64,000 nt of DNA from Candidatus Enterococcus moelleringii (GTDB taxonomy: Bacteria; Bacillota; Bacilli; Lactobacillales; Enterococcaceae). The notes below the pieces were generated by a model. That model made no database searches. It saw only the letters and a list, made by a program, of their open reading frames with translations, and had not been told where the DNA came from. Location: the NCBI RefSeq assembly GCF_017377575.1, contig NZ_JAFREM010000033.1, forward strand, positions 104,345 to 168,344, read 5' to 3'. Shown one piece after another: positions 46,053 to 54,865 of this stretch (positions are counted from its first letter, which is position 1; every line of letters starts with the position of its first letter). A program made the position numbers and the translations under genes.

Positions 46053-47021
46053 ATGAAGAAAATTTTTATTTTAGGTGGTACAGGATTTTTAGGCTATTAC
46101 ACCATGAAGGAAGCCTTGAAAAGAGGCTATGCAGTTAAGACAATGGCGCTGCCGCCGCTGCCAGCAGAAGGAATCATGCCAGCCGAAGTGGATTGCCAAT
46201 TAGGAGACTTTTTCGCCCTGACCGATGATGAAATGATCGCAGAATTAAACGAGTGTTATGCCTTTATCTATGCGGCAGGTGCTGATGAACGGGCGCTTCC
46301 GGCTAGTCCAGCGCTGAAATTTTTCTATGAAGCCAATGTTTTGCCGACGCAACGGGCAGCACGTTTAGCTAAAGAAGCCGGCGTGGAGAAATTTGTGGTG
46401 TTTGGTTCGTATTTTGCTGAATTCGCTGAACGGCTGCCGGAATTTGAACTGCGTAAACAAGCTTATCCTAATACTCGGCTTTTACAAGAACAGGTGGCTT
46501 TTGCGGAAGGTGAAGGGGCGATGGACGTGACCAGCTTGCGCTTGCCGTATATTTTTGGCACGATGCCTGGGCGGACGCCGTTATGGAAAATGTTTATGGA
46601 TCAAATCAAGGGCCAAGCGGTTTATCCCACTTTAGCCGGTGGAACGGCGATGGTTACGGTGCAGCAAGTGGCCCAAGCCGCTTTGGGGGCTGTTGAAAAT
46701 GGCACCCATCGGACTTCCTATGCGATTAGCGGCATCAACATGAAATACCGCGATTTTTATCAACTAATGGTGGAGGCGTTAGGTCAAACGGAGACCACCC
46801 AGCTGCCAATTGTTGAGTTTGACAGTATGGTGGAGATCTATCGGCAAGTGGATCAGCAGGCGGCCGCAGAGGGTCTGGAGCATGGGATCCATATTGAAGT
46901 CAGCTCTCGCATGCAAGTGGAGGATTTGTATATTGATCCGCAAGAAACGATGCCGGTCTTAGGTTATCAAGAAGATGATGTGGTGGCCTCAATTAAAGAA
47001 ACGTTAAAGGCTTGTCTATAA
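46053..47021 (+). CDS. NAD(P)-dependent epimerase/dehydratase-like protein
   Basis: A 322-residue extended short-chain dehydrogenase. The N-terminal nucleotide-binding motif GGTGFLG is at 8-14; AAGADE and a VFGSYFAEF segment follow. The Tyr-x3-Lys of the classical active site is not clear (the region reads FELRKQAYPNTRLLQEQ), so it may be an atypical NmrA/3-beta-HSD-like member. It is divergent from the double-HTH AraC regulator and preceded by a cre-like site, which suggests an inducible carbon-linked role. Substrate unknown. Confidence 0.78.
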   Translation: MKKIFILGGTGFLGYYTMKEALKRGYAVKTMALPPLPAEGIMPAEVDCQLGDFFALTDDEMIAELNECYAFIYAAGADERALPASPALKFFYEANVLPTQRAARLAKEAGVEKFVVFGSYFAEFAERLPEFELRKQAYPNTRLLQEQVAFAEGEGAMDVTSLRLPYIFGTMPGRTPLWKMFMDQIKGQAVYPTLAGGTAMVTVQQVAQAALGAVENGTHRTSYAISGINMKYRDFYQLMVEALGQTETTQLPIVEFDSMVEIYRQVDQQAAAEGLEHGIHIEVSSRMQVEDLYIDPQETMPVLGYQEDDVVASIKETLKACL

Positions 47022-47031
47022 TACAAGCAAT

Positions 47032-47062
47032 AAAAAAGGGCATTGATCACTTGATCAATGCC
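47032..47062 (-). terminator. Terminator of the HAD hydrolase gene
   Basis: A perfect 11-bp stem GGCATTGATCA/TGATCAATGCC with six T on the minus strand. Confidence 0.85.
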
Positions 47063-47730
47063 TAAAATTGTTCATAAATACGTTTGTCGTGGTAATCGTC
47101 AATCACACCGGCTAAGACACCGCTTTGCAGCAGCATTTTATTGTTGCCGTCAGTGGAGACGCCCCAAATGGCACCGACTTTGGCGCTAAAGGCCGAGCGG
47201 ATGCCGGAAACGGAGTCTTCAAAAACGATCACTTCTTCTGGCGGGCACTGGATGTTTTTCGCCGCCAGCAGATAGAAGTCAGGCGCCGGCTTGCTTGGTA
47301 CATCGCCGTCATTATAAACCACTTTGTCATAGTCGAACCAGCGGTCTAATTTGAAAAAGTCAAAATAGAAATCCACGTTGTTTTTCATGGATGCAGTAGC
47401 AATAGTAATCGGAATCTTGCGTTCGGTTAAGAAGTCCAAATATTCCTCGGCACCTTCCACTAGTTCGTTGCCGCTATCTAAGGCCACCACCATATCCCGA
47501 TAAATTTTTTCTTTGCGTTCGGCCAGTTCGTCCGCCGTTTTTTTGTCTAGTTTTTTATTGAAAATATATTCTAAGGCTCCGTGGTTGTTTACGCCATGGA
47601 CATGGTGCTCAAATTCCTGCTTGGTTAACACACGATCGGTTTCCTGAGAAATAAAGGTGTGCCAAGCTGTTTCATGGTAGGCTGAATCTCGAAATAATGT
47701 TCCATTAAAATCAAATACAACGCCCTGCAT
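47062..47730 (-). CDS. HAD-superfamily hydrolase, beta-phosphoglucomutase-like
   Basis: A 222-residue HAD phosphatase/phosphomutase with a C1 cap. Motif I reads VFDFNGTLF: the nucleophile Asp is kept, but the second Asp of DxD, the acid/base in phosphatases, is Asn. Motif II ITIATAS, motif III Lys in PSKPAPD, and motif IV VFEDSVSGIRSA are present. The sequence style is that of beta-phosphoglucomutase and PgmB relatives. The Asn at the acid/base position could slow or alter catalysis. Confidence 0.8.
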   Translation of the reverse strand: MQGVVFDFNGTLFRDSAYHETAWHTFISQETDRVLTKQEFEHHVHGVNNHGALEYIFNKKLDKKTADELAERKEKIYRDMVVALDSGNELVEGAEEYLDFLTERKIPITIATASMKNNVDFYFDFFKLDRWFDYDKVVYNDGDVPSKPAPDFYLLAAKNIQCPPEEVIVFEDSVSGIRSAFSAKVGAIWGVSTDGNNKMLLQSGVLAGVIDDYHDKRIYEQF

Positions 47731-47764
47731 AGAAATCCCTCCTCAGTTACTTCTATTATACAAG

Positions 47765-47801
47765 AAAAAAGCCAGGTTACGAGAATTTCTCGCAATCTGG
47801 C
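47765..47801 (-). terminator. Terminator of the FMN reductase gene
   Basis: An imperfect 15-bp stem GCCAG...GCGAGAA/TTCTCG...CTGGC with six T on the minus strand. Confidence 0.8.
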
Positions 47802-47811
47802 TGAGGAAAAA

Positions 47812-48366
47812 TTATTTAACTAATTTTTCAAAGAATTCAATATATTTATCAGTGATCATTTTGAAGAACTTCACTGTGTCGTCAACCACGTTGCCGTCGT
47901 TGTCGATTAAGTTCATTACGCCGCCGATATAAGCTTCTGGTTGTTGCAAAGTAGGAACATCCAAGAATACTAATGATTGACGCAAGTGGTGGTTAGCACC
48001 GAATCCGCCAGGGCCGCCAGGAGATGCTGTTACGACTAAACCAGGTTTGCCGCCCCAAACGCTGTCGCCCATTGGACGAGAGCCAACATCTAACGCATTT
48101 TTCAAAGCTGCTGGTACAGAACGATTGTATTCTGGTGTGAAGAAGTAAACACCTTCTACTTCTTTCATTTCGTTACGGAAACGAGTCCATTCGCTAGGAA
48201 TACTTCCTTCAACGTCCAAGTCTTCATTGTAAAGTGGTAAATCATCGATTTTAATGAAAGCTGCTTCATAGCCTTCAGGTAATAGTTCCGCAAATTTTTT
48301 GGCAATAATCTTGTTGTATGAATCCTTACGCAAGCTGCCCACTAAGATACCGATTTTTTTTGTCAT
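47812..48366 (-). CDS. NAD(P)H-dependent FMN reductase
   Basis: A 184-residue flavodoxin-fold reductase. The FMN phosphate-binding GSLRKDSYNK (about 10-19) and the PEYNRSVPAALKNALD segment (about 79-94) mark the NADPH-dependent FMN reductase/azoreductase family (YieF, ChrR-like). Likely reactions are reduction of quinones, azo compounds or chromate; the physiological substrate is unknown. GGAGGA lies upstream of the ATG. Its promoter is divergent from that of rpsP. Confidence 0.88.
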   Translation of the reverse strand: MTKKIGILVGSLRKDSYNKIIAKKFAELLPEGYEAAFIKIDDLPLYNEDLDVEGSIPSEWTRFRNEMKEVEGVYFFTPEYNRSVPAALKNALDVGSRPMGDSVWGGKPGLVVTASPGGPGGFGANHHLRQSLVFLDVPTLQQPEAYIGGVMNLIDNDGNVVDDTVKFFKMITDKYIEFFEKLVK

Positions 48367-48398
48367 AAATAAATCCTCCTTTATTTGAGTACATATTT

Positions 48399-48427
48399 AT
48401 CTTACAAAAAATAAGTAAATAAGACAA
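48399..48427 (-). promoter_or_regulatory. FMN reductase promoter
   Basis: On the minus strand TTGTCT (48422-48427), 17-base spacer, TAAGAT (48399-48404). Confidence 0.6.
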
Positions 48428-48451
48428 ATGATACGACTCGGCACTTTTTTT

Positions 48452-48481
48452 ACCCTGTAAAGAAAAAACTCTTTACAGGGT
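48452..48481. promoter_or_regulatory. Inverted repeat over the rpsP -35 region
   Basis: Perfect 12-bp arms ACCCTGTAAAGA (48452-48463) and TCTTTACAGGGT (48470-48481) with a six-base centre. There is no T run on either exit, so it is not a classical terminator. The right arm contains the rpsP -35, so it may be an operator. Confidence 0.6.
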
Positions 48482-48500
48482 CGCAAAAGCGTGATAAACT
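48472..48500 (+). promoter_or_regulatory. rpsP promoter
   Basis: TTTACA (48472-48477), 17-base spacer, TAAACT (48495-48500). Confidence 0.72.
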
Positions 48501-48537
48501 ACGTCTTGTGATTAATTAAATGGAGGTGTAATAATAA

Positions 48538-48813
48538 ATGGCAGTTAAAATTCGCTTGAAACGTATGGGTTCTAAAAAGAAACCTTTTTACCGTATTGTT
48601 GTTGCTGATTCTCGTTCTCCTCGTGATGGACGTTTTATCGAAACTGTAGGTACTTACAATCCTTTGAAAGACCCTGCAGAAGTCGTGTTAAAAGAAGAAA
48701 ATGTTTTAGACTGGTTACAAAAAGGTGCTCAACCTTCTGATACAGTTCGCAACATTCTTTCTAAAGAAGGAATCATGCAAAAACATCATGAAGCTAAATT
48801 CACTAAGAAATAA
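48538..48813 (+). CDS. rpsP: 30S ribosomal protein S16
   Basis: A 91-residue S16 with the conserved start [45 protein letters not shown] sequence and the usual length. It binds 16S rRNA in 30S assembly. TGGAGGTG lies upstream. First gene of rpsP-khpA-(lipoprotein)-rimM-trmD; khpA follows after 11 bases. Confidence 0.98.
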   Translation: MAVKIRLKRMGSKKKPFYRIVVADSRSPRDGRFIETVGTYNPLKDPAEVVLKEENVLDWLQKGAQPSDTVRNILSKEGIMQKHHEAKFTKK

Positions 48814-48824
48814 GGTGGACAACT

Positions 48825-49070
48825 ATGCAAGATTTGTCAAAACTTGTGTTAACCATTGTTCATCCTTTGGTTACCAAACCAGATGAAGTGAAATTAGAAA
48901 TCAACGAGTCGAAAGATTTCTTCGAGTACAACTTAACCGTTGCACCTGAAGATATCGGTCGCATTATTGGGAAGCAAGGACGAGTAGCTAAAGCGATTCG
49001 TACAATCGTGTACAGCGTTCGGACAGATGGACCCAAAAAAGTTCGTCTCAATATTGTAGATGGCAAATAA
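48825..49070 (+). CDS. khpA: KH-domain RNA-binding protein KhpA (YlqC)
   Basis: An 81-residue single type II KH domain with the conserved GRIIGKQGRVAKAIRTIV RNA-binding loop (about 45-62). KhpA forms a heterodimer with KhpB (EloR/Jag) and affects cell elongation and division in streptococci and enterococci. It sits between rpsP and rimM, as in most Firmicutes. A terminator follows, so read-through into rimM is probably partial. Confidence 0.95.
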   Translation: MQDLSKLVLTIVHPLVTKPDEVKLEINESKDFFEYNLTVAPEDIGRIIGKQGRVAKAIRTIVYSVRTDGPKKVRLNIVDGK

Positions 49071-49075
49071 TTTAC

Positions 49076-49110
49076 AAAACACTCGTGTCTTAGGATTCGA
49101 GTGTTTTTTG
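49076..49110 (+). terminator. khpA terminator
   Basis: An 8-bp stem AACACTCG/CGAGTGTT with a run of T. Confidence 0.8.
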
Positions 49111-49150
49111 TTTTTGTAGTACGATAGAAGAAACAAAGGAGGAATCCAAC

Positions 49151-49957
49151 ATGAAAAAATATCTCGTGTTAATTGGTGCATTATTGCTGCTGGCAGCTTG
49201 CGGCGGCGGTAATTCATCTTCTAATGAATCTTCAAGTACCCAAGAAAGCAGTGTCAGCTCATCCAGCAGCACCAGTCAGAGCAAGGATTCGGCTAGCAGT
49301 TCTACTAAGGAGTCTACGTCGCAATCGACGACTGCTTCAAGCAGCGCACCGGTAGATAATTCGGCCGACTCGCAGCTGCAACAAACTTATCCTAACGAGC
49401 AACTTCCAGCTGTCTCAGCAGTCGGTGCCGCACAAAACATTTCGATGGCGGTCCAAGAGCAAGACAACGGATTGATTGTTTCCTACTATAATACTGACAG
49501 TAAATTGCCGTTAAACGATCCGCAGCTGCAAAACCAGACGCCGATCGCTCAATTTCAAAAGACTACCTATGCAACAGCTGATGAAGCTCGCGATGCGGTC
49601 GCTCCATCTTTTGATGGCGATGGCCAGGCAACTGATTTAGGCTATGGCATTACCGGCTATCGTCAATCTGGTGCCGGCTCCAGCTTCTTAGAGTGGCAGG
49701 AGGGCAATTGGAATCTCGGTGTTCAAGCCAGCAATATCAACGGCGAAGATCCAGTGCCAACCGCGCAACAAGTCGTTGAATATTTAGAAACGGCCTTTTT
49801 ACCAGTACCGCAGGATGTCGGACAAATTAGCTTATCGGCAGTTTCTGGCGGCTACGAAAGCAATGTGGTTGCCTGGCAAGTGGGCAACACCGTATATAAA
49901 ATCATGCACACCGATGCATTAAGCAGCCTGCAAATGGCTGTTTCCATGAATCAATAA
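49151..49957 (+). CDS. Ser/Thr-rich lipoprotein of unknown function
   Basis: A 268-residue predicted lipoprotein. The signal ends in lipobox LLAAC (Cys17); a Ser/Thr-rich low-complexity linker runs to about residue 72, then a globular domain of about 195 residues with [15 protein letters not shown] and a [14 protein letters not shown] segment. I do not recognise the globular family. The ribosome-binding site is AAAGGAGG. It is inserted between khpA and rimM, which are adjacent in most Firmicutes, and lies 20 bases before rimM. Confidence 0.72.
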   Translation: MKKYLVLIGALLLLAACGGGNSSSNESSSTQESSVSSSSSTSQSKDSASSSTKESTSQSTTASSSAPVDNSADSQLQQTYPNEQLPAVSAVGAAQNISMAVQEQDNGLIVSYYNTDSKLPLNDPQLQNQTPIAQFQKTTYATADEARDAVAPSFDGDGQATDLGYGITGYRQSGAGSSFLEWQEGNWNLGVQASNINGEDPVPTAQQVVEYLETAFLPVPQDVGQISLSAVSGGYESNVVAWQVGNTVYKIMHTDALSSLQMAVSMNQ

Positions 49958-49977
49958 GAAAGAATGGGGAAAAAGCA

Positions 49978-50502
49978 GTGACTAATTATTATGAAGTGGG
50001 GAAAATTGTCAATACACACGGCATCCAAGGAGAAGTTCGCGTGATTTCACAAACCGATTTTCCAGAAGAACGTTACCAAGTAGGGGCAACCTTATATTTA
50101 TTCCAAGAAGGCAAATCACCGTTGAAGCTGACGATTGCTAGTCATCGCCAACACAAGAATTTTGATTTACTGACCTTCGAAGGCTACTACAACATCAATA
50201 TGGTAGAGCCTCTTCGCGACGGTATTTTGAAGGTTTCAGAATATCAAATGGGTGAATTGGAAGAAAACGAATATTACTACCATGAAATCATCGGTTTAAC
50301 GGTGATTGATGAAAAAGACCGGGAGTTAGGCAAGATCACTGAAATTCTTGCTACCGGAGCCAACGATGTTTGGACTGTGAAACGCAAAAACAAAAAAGAT
50401 GCCTTGATTCCATATATCGAATCGGTAGTAAAAGAAATTGATCTGGATGCCGGCAAGGTGTACGTGGAAGTTCCGGAAGGATTGTTGGACGATGCGGATT
50501 GA
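49978..50502 (+). CDS. rimM: Ribosome maturation factor RimM
   Basis: A 174-residue RimM. The N-terminal beta-barrel ([16 protein letters not shown]) is followed by the PRC-barrel domain ([54 protein letters not shown]). It binds S19 and helps 16S rRNA processing. The start is GTG 49978, after GAATGGGG. The stop overlaps the trmD start by 11 bases. Confidence 0.96.
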   Translation: MTNYYEVGKIVNTHGIQGEVRVISQTDFPEERYQVGATLYLFQEGKSPLKLTIASHRQHKNFDLLTFEGYYNINMVEPLRDGILKVSEYQMGELEENEYYYHEIIGLTVIDEKDRELGKITEILATGANDVWTVKRKNKKDALIPYIESVVKEIDLDAGKVYVEVPEGLLDDAD

Positions 50503-51226
50503 TGTACTGACATTGTTTCCGCGGATGTTTGAAGGCCCGATGGGGGAATCCATCATCGGCAAAGCGGTGGAAAAGGATTTATTGGAGATCAATATCCACA
50601 ATTTTCGCGATTACTCCGACAACAAGCATCAGCAGGTAGACGATTATCCTTATGGTGGCGGTGCTGGCATGCTGTTGAAGGTGCAACCGATTCACGATAG
50701 TTTAAAAGCGATTGAAGAAGAAACCGGTGAACAGCGCAAGCGGGTGATTTTGTTAGATCCTGCTGGCAAACCCTTTGATCAGAAGATGGCAGAGGAATTT
50801 GCCAACGAAGATCAGCTGGTATTCATCTGTGGACACTACGAAGGCTACGATGAGCGGATTCGCTCCATGGTTACCGACGAAGTATCCTTAGGGGACTATG
50901 TCCTGACAGGGGGCGAACTAGGGGCGATGGTGATGATCGATGCTACCGTGCGTTTATTGCCGGAAGTCTTGGGAAACCAAACTTCTGCTAAAACCGATTC
51001 CCATTCTACCGGCTTGCTGGAGCACCCGCAGTATACCCGGCCAGCAGAATTCAACGGCATGAAGGTACCAGAAGTCTTGATGAACGGCAACCATCGTTTA
51101 ATCGAGGAATGGCAGTTGAAGGAATCCTTGCGGAGAACTTATCAGCGCCGTCCCGATATGTTGGCGAAGCTGGAATTAACCGATCAAATGAAAAAAATGC
51201 TGGACGAAATCAAAGCTGAAAACTAA
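50492..51226 (+). CDS. trmD: tRNA (guanine-N1)-methyltransferase
   Basis: A 244-residue SPOUT methyltransferase that makes m1G37 in tRNAs (EC 2.1.1.228), preventing frameshifts. It has the knot motifs [11 protein letters not shown] and [20 protein letters not shown], and the C-terminal substrate part [16 protein letters not shown]. Start at ATG 50492, giving [13 protein letters not shown] as in homologues. Translation is coupled to rimM by the 11-base overlap. rplS, the usual next gene, is displaced by about 2.2 kb. Confidence 0.96.
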   Translation: MRIDVLTLFPRMFEGPMGESIIGKAVEKDLLEINIHNFRDYSDNKHQQVDDYPYGGGAGMLLKVQPIHDSLKAIEEETGEQRKRVILLDPAGKPFDQKMAEEFANEDQLVFICGHYEGYDERIRSMVTDEVSLGDYVLTGGELGAMVMIDATVRLLPEVLGNQTSAKTDSHSTGLLEHPQYTRPAEFNGMKVPEVLMNGNHRLIEEWQLKESLRRTYQRRPDMLAKLELTDQMKKMLDEIKAEN

Positions 51227-51231
51227 TCTAG

Positions 51232-51277
51232 AGATCAAATGACTAATCATATTTTTTTAGTCATTTGATCTTTTTTG
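51232..51277 (+). terminator. trmD terminator
   Basis: A perfect 15-bp stem AGATCAAATGACTAA with its complement at 51257-51271, then six T. Confidence 0.92.
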
Positions 51278-51320
51278 CTAAAATTAAAGGAAAGAAGGTG
51301 CAAAAGGAGGAGGAATTGGT

Positions 51321-52586
51321 ATGAAGGAGAGTTCAGTTCTAACCAATCAGGAATTATACGATAAAATTTATGACGGGATTTATCCGAAAAAGGAAAACAT
51401 CATGATTTTGGTGTGCGCAATTGTAATCGCTTCAATCGGCCTAAACATGAACTCCCAGCCAGTCGTGATCGGTGCCATGCTGATATCGCCTATCATGGCG
51501 CCGGTTCAGGGCTTAGGTATGGGCTTGGCTACTTTTGATGCTCGGTTGACGGCGAAGGCCTTGAAGCTGTTGCTGCTGGAAGCGGGATTTGCGATTGTGG
51601 CTGCGGCCATTTATTTTCTATTGTCGCCGATTACTTATGCCAGCGCTGAAATTATTTCCCGCACCCAGCCGACGATTTGGGATGCGATTATTGCGGTTTT
51701 CGGGGGAGTAGCCGGAATGATCGGTGCCCGGCAAAAAGAACCCAACAACATTGTTCCCGGAGTGGCGATTGCGACTACCTTGATGCCGCCGTTGTGCGTG
51801 ATGGGGTATGGTCTTTACGAACGCGATGCCAGCTTTTTCTTTGGAGCGGCTTATTTGTTTTTGGTAAATGTCTCCTTCATTATGATTACCGCCTTTATCG
51901 TGGTGCAGGTTTTGCAGGTGTCTAAGCGCAAAGTCGTCAATAAGGACGAGGAAAAGAAGCGGAAATATTTGATGATTGGGCTGGCCTTGCTGATTATGAT
52001 TCCTAGTATTTACTCTGCTGGAACATTGGTGCGCAAGCAAGTCGCCCAACAAAATGCCCAAAGCTTTGTTTCCCAGGAATTTACACCATTTTATGTGCTG
52101 AAGCAGGAGGTGGACAGTGACAACCACGAGCTGGTGGTGGATACCATCGGCAGCGAGCTGTCAGAAGAGCAAGTGGCGCAATTACAGGCGGAAATGGCGA
52201 ACTACAATTTAAATGACTATCAACTGGTTGTCAGGCAGGTGGCGGATAGTGATTCTTTAAGCTTGCAGGATATTGACCGCTATTTAGAAGAAAAGGCGCA
52301 GGAGACTCGAAGTATTTCTGATACTCGCCCTCTCAGCAGTGCCGCTGCTAACGAATCCATCAACCGCCAGCAGGAAATGATTAAGCGGGAGCTGTTTAGC
52401 GAATTCCCGAATCGAATTACCAGTATTACATTAAGAAACAGCGAAACAAGAGCTGGAGAGGAAACGGGAATTGTCGAGGTTACCCCAAGTGGGAACGTGA
52501 CCGAAGAAGATCGGCAGGCGATTATGGAAGCAGCAGAGAAGCTGACGAAGGACGCTTCAGATATCACCGTAAATTTGACTGATTAA
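51321..52586 (+). CDS. DUF389 family membrane protein
   Basis: A 421-residue protein. The N-terminal half is the DUF389 membrane domain (about 30-200, six hydrophobic segments) with the conserved SQPVVIGAMLISPIMAPVQGLG and VPGVAIATTLMPPLCV. After a basic loop comes a further membrane helix (about 210-228), and then a soluble C-terminal domain (about 240-421) predicted on the outer face. The family's function is not established. GGAGGAGG precedes the ATG. It stands alone between trmD and a lipoprotein gene. Confidence 0.85.
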   Translation: MKESSVLTNQELYDKIYDGIYPKKENIMILVCAIVIASIGLNMNSQPVVIGAMLISPIMAPVQGLGMGLATFDARLTAKALKLLLLEAGFAIVAAAIYFLLSPITYASAEIISRTQPTIWDAIIAVFGGVAGMIGARQKEPNNIVPGVAIATTLMPPLCVMGYGLYERDASFFFGAAYLFLVNVSFIMITAFIVVQVLQVSKRKVVNKDEEKKRKYLMIGLALLIMIPSIYSAGTLVRKQVAQQNAQSFVSQEFTPFYVLKQEVDSDNHELVVDTIGSELSEEQVAQLQAEMANYNLNDYQLVVRQVADSDSLSLQDIDRYLEEKAQETRSISDTRPLSSAAANESINRQQEMIKRELFSEFPNRITSITLRNSETRAGEETGIVEVTPSGNVTEEDRQAIMEAAEKLTKDASDITVNLTD

Positions 52587-52594
52587 CGCCAAAC

Positions 52595-52627
52595 AAGCCC
52601 GAACTCTTGAAGTCACGGGCTTATTTC
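52595..52627 (+). terminator. Terminator after the DUF389 gene
   Basis: A 7-bp stem AAGCCCG/CGGGCTT with a 14-base loop and a short T-rich end. Moderate. Confidence 0.55.
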
Positions 52628-52637
52628 ATGGAGTGAG

Positions 52638-53132
52638 TTACTCAACTGCTTCAATCGTTACGTTGCCAGAAAAAGCATCTAGAAATTCTTCGCCAGCCAC
52701 GACTTCACCTAATTCGTATAAGCTGCCGTTAGCTGAGAAGCTGTCATAAAAGATAACTACGTCGCCCCACGGTTCGTAGTAAGCCAGGCAGCCGATTTTG
52801 TTAGCGGCTTTTGGCGTGTTGGCGGTATTTAGTTTTTCTGGTGGATAAAAGATTTTTTCATTGCTGCCAAATTCCTCTAGTTCCACCGTTAGCGGCAGCT
52901 GCTCGTACAATTCATTGGCTGCGGTGCTGTCGTTGAGCTGAAAGATCATAGCATCTGCTCCTGATTGAATCCTGATTTGACGTGCTTGTGTGGTTGATTC
53001 CATAGTAGTTTCCTCCTTCTGGTTTTCAGTTGAAGCAACTGAAGGGTTTTCTGAAGCTGTTTCTTCACTGCCGCAACCGACTAAAAAGACGATGGCCAAA
53101 AGCAAAGAAAGGGCTGTTAGTAATTTATTCAT
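52638..53132 (-). CDS. Lipoprotein with cyclophilin-like domain
   Basis: A 164-residue lipoprotein. The lipobox is FLVGC (Cys20), then a polar linker to about residue 48, then a domain of the Cyclophil_like2 type: IRIQSGADAMIFQLNDSTAANELYEQLPLTVELEEFGSNEKIFYPP, a GCLAYYEPWGDVVIFYDSF core and a YELGEVV end. These domains have a cyclophilin fold but usually lack peptidyl-prolyl isomerase residues. Role at the cell surface unknown. AGGAGGCAGAC lies upstream. It faces away from rplS. Confidence 0.8.
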   Translation of the reverse strand: MNKLLTALSLLLAIVFLVGCGSEETASENPSVASTENQKEETTMESTTQARQIRIQSGADAMIFQLNDSTAANELYEQLPLTVELEEFGSNEKIFYPPEKLNTANTPKAANKIGCLAYYEPWGDVVIFYDSFSANGSLYELGEVVAGEEFLDAFSGNVTIEAVE

Positions 53133-53264
53133 GTCTGCCTCCTTTAGTGATCTGTTTTTAGTCTAGCAGTTAATGTTCAGATTAAGTCAAGCAGCATTTT
53201 GCAGTAAAAAAGGAAGAAGCAGTGAAAACTTAAGAAAATATAGCAGGATGACAAGAAAATTGTC

Positions 53265-53294
53265 TTTACAGATAGATTTTGATTGTGCTACAAT
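53265..53294 (+). promoter_or_regulatory. rplS promoter
   Basis: TTTACA (53265-53270), 18-base spacer, TACAAT (53289-53294) with TGC just before it (extended -10). Confidence 0.75.
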
Positions 53295-53299
53295 GTCTT

Positions 53300-53375
53300 G
53301 GTGAGTGAAAAGCTCTCAACTATTACGATGTTCCGCTGGGGCGCAGGCCTTAAGAATGTTTGGGAATAAGGAGAA
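53300..53375 (+). ncRNA. Putative L19 ribosomal protein leader
   Basis: About 75 bases between the promoter and the rplS ribosome-binding site, with the segment GATGTTCCGCTGGGGCGCAGG. Firmicute rplS genes carry a known L19 leader motif thought to bind L19 for autoregulation. Placement and the conserved-looking core fit, but I could not compare it with a covariance model. Confidence 0.5.
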
Positions 53376-53383
53376 TGATAAAA

Positions 53384-53731
53384 ATGAATCCATTGATTCA
53401 AGAACTAACACAAGACCAATTACGTACGGATATTCCAGCATTTCGTCCTGGGGACACTGTTCGCGTTCATGCGAAAGTTGTCGAAGGTACTCGCGAACGT
53501 ATCCAGTTATTCGAAGGCGTAGTAATCAAACGTCGTGGAGCTGGCATCAGCGAAACTTATACAGTACGTAAAATCTCTAACGGTGTAGGCGTGGAACGTA
53601 CATTCCCATTACACACACCACGTGTTGCTCAAATCGAAGTAGTTCGTTACGGTAAAGTACGTCGTGCAAAATTGTACTACCTACGCGCATTACACGGAAA
53701 AGCAGCTCGTATCAAAGAAATCCGTCGTTAA
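53384..53731 (+). CDS. rplS: 50S ribosomal protein L19
   Basis: A 115-residue L19, located at the 30S-50S interface. It has the conserved [28 protein letters not shown] start, [32 protein letters not shown], and [21 protein letters not shown]. Start at ATG 53384, nine bases after AAGGAGA; the frame is open upstream but the extension is leader RNA. It is transcribed alone from a strong promoter. Confidence 0.98.
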   Translation: MNPLIQELTQDQLRTDIPAFRPGDTVRVHAKVVEGTRERIQLFEGVVIKRRGAGISETYTVRKISNGVGVERTFPLHTPRVAQIEVVRYGKVRRAKLYYLRALHGKAARIKEIRR

Positions 53732-53746
53732 TCATTATTATCGAAT

Positions 53747-53790
53747 GGTACCAAAGCCCTTGGAAACAAGGGCTTTTTTCTTTGGGTACC
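53747..53790 (+). terminator. rplS terminator
   Basis: A 9-bp stem AAGCCCTTG/CAAGGGCTT with a GAAA loop, T run, and an outer GGTACC pair. Confidence 0.9.
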
Positions 53791-54865
53791 GGTTATGTTT
53801 AATACTAATTGTTGTTTGTTAGAAAAGTATGATTCGAGCCGAGGGGCAAATAAGAGGCAAGGTGCTACCGGTTTTCAATGTCTTGCTTCAATTTTTCCTT
53901 TAGAGGTTTAAAAATATTGTTTACAGCTAAGGAAGTCACTCTACGACAGTATCGTCCGCTATCTTTCTCCCTCTCAATATCACAATCATAAAAAAATATA
54001 AGAATTTGGTCACTATCTGATTTACTATCAATCACTTCGTTTGGAGTATAACCCTGCGTTAGCAATTGAATCAATACATAAATTAAGCGATATCAGAAGT
54101 ATTCTTATATCTAGAATACTTAAACGCTGGATATTTTTGCCAGAGTACCATTTATATCTTGTAACACAGTATTAAGAGTGTCTTTGTGATGGCGAACTCT
54201 GTCATCCGGATCAACTACAAAAGATTCATTTTAATAAATAAATCAAGAACTTATTTTGTTATATACTAAGCTTGACCTTCTGATTCTGTAATATTCAAAT
54301 GATTTTCAACCTCTTCGATATAAATCTTCAAAAAAATTCCTCTTTCTATAAAATATTTAGATATAATATTACAAAAACCGCTTGTAATAAGCCCCGTTGT
54401 TTGATAAACTTTAATTGGAAAAACTAAATAATAACTAAAACGTTAATTTAAGTGATGGTGAGTTAGTGTATTAAGTGCGTATTCTAACGTTTATAGCAGA
54501 ATCATGATGGGATATTTAAATAAGCTTATATGAACCTGACTTAAATCTGTAACCAGGATGGTCAAGGCTTTTTATTTGCAAGTTAATAGCTTTAATCACT
54601 GAGAGTAAAATAAAAAACGTACGAGTGATTTTGTCAAATTATTTTAATTTTTATCATTCGAAAGTTTTTTATGTAACATTTACATATATTGTTGCGATTT
54701 TTGTAACTTGTATGGAGTAGTGGCGTGTAGATCAAAAGTTGTCGTTTTTTTGTAAATGTTTACCTGCATTTTTGCTTTTGTTGCTAATAATAAACATCTT
54801 ATTTCTATTGTTAAAACTTAAACGTTAGTCTACAATCTAAAGTTTCGGAAAAGGGGTCAAAGAGG
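53791..54865. other. AT-rich gap of 1.07 kb, no confident gene
   Basis: Markedly more AT-rich than the preceding region. A minus-strand frame at 53865-54074 (69 residues, TTG start, acidic middle) has no good ribosome-binding site and looks like a remnant. A perfect 8-bp inverted repeat AAGTATTC/GAATACTT lies at 54097-54121. Close to the next gene there are several TGTAAA/TTTACA-like words, including the near-palindrome TTGTAAATGTTTACC around 54750. I see no convincing promoter pair for the large gene. Confidence 0.6.
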
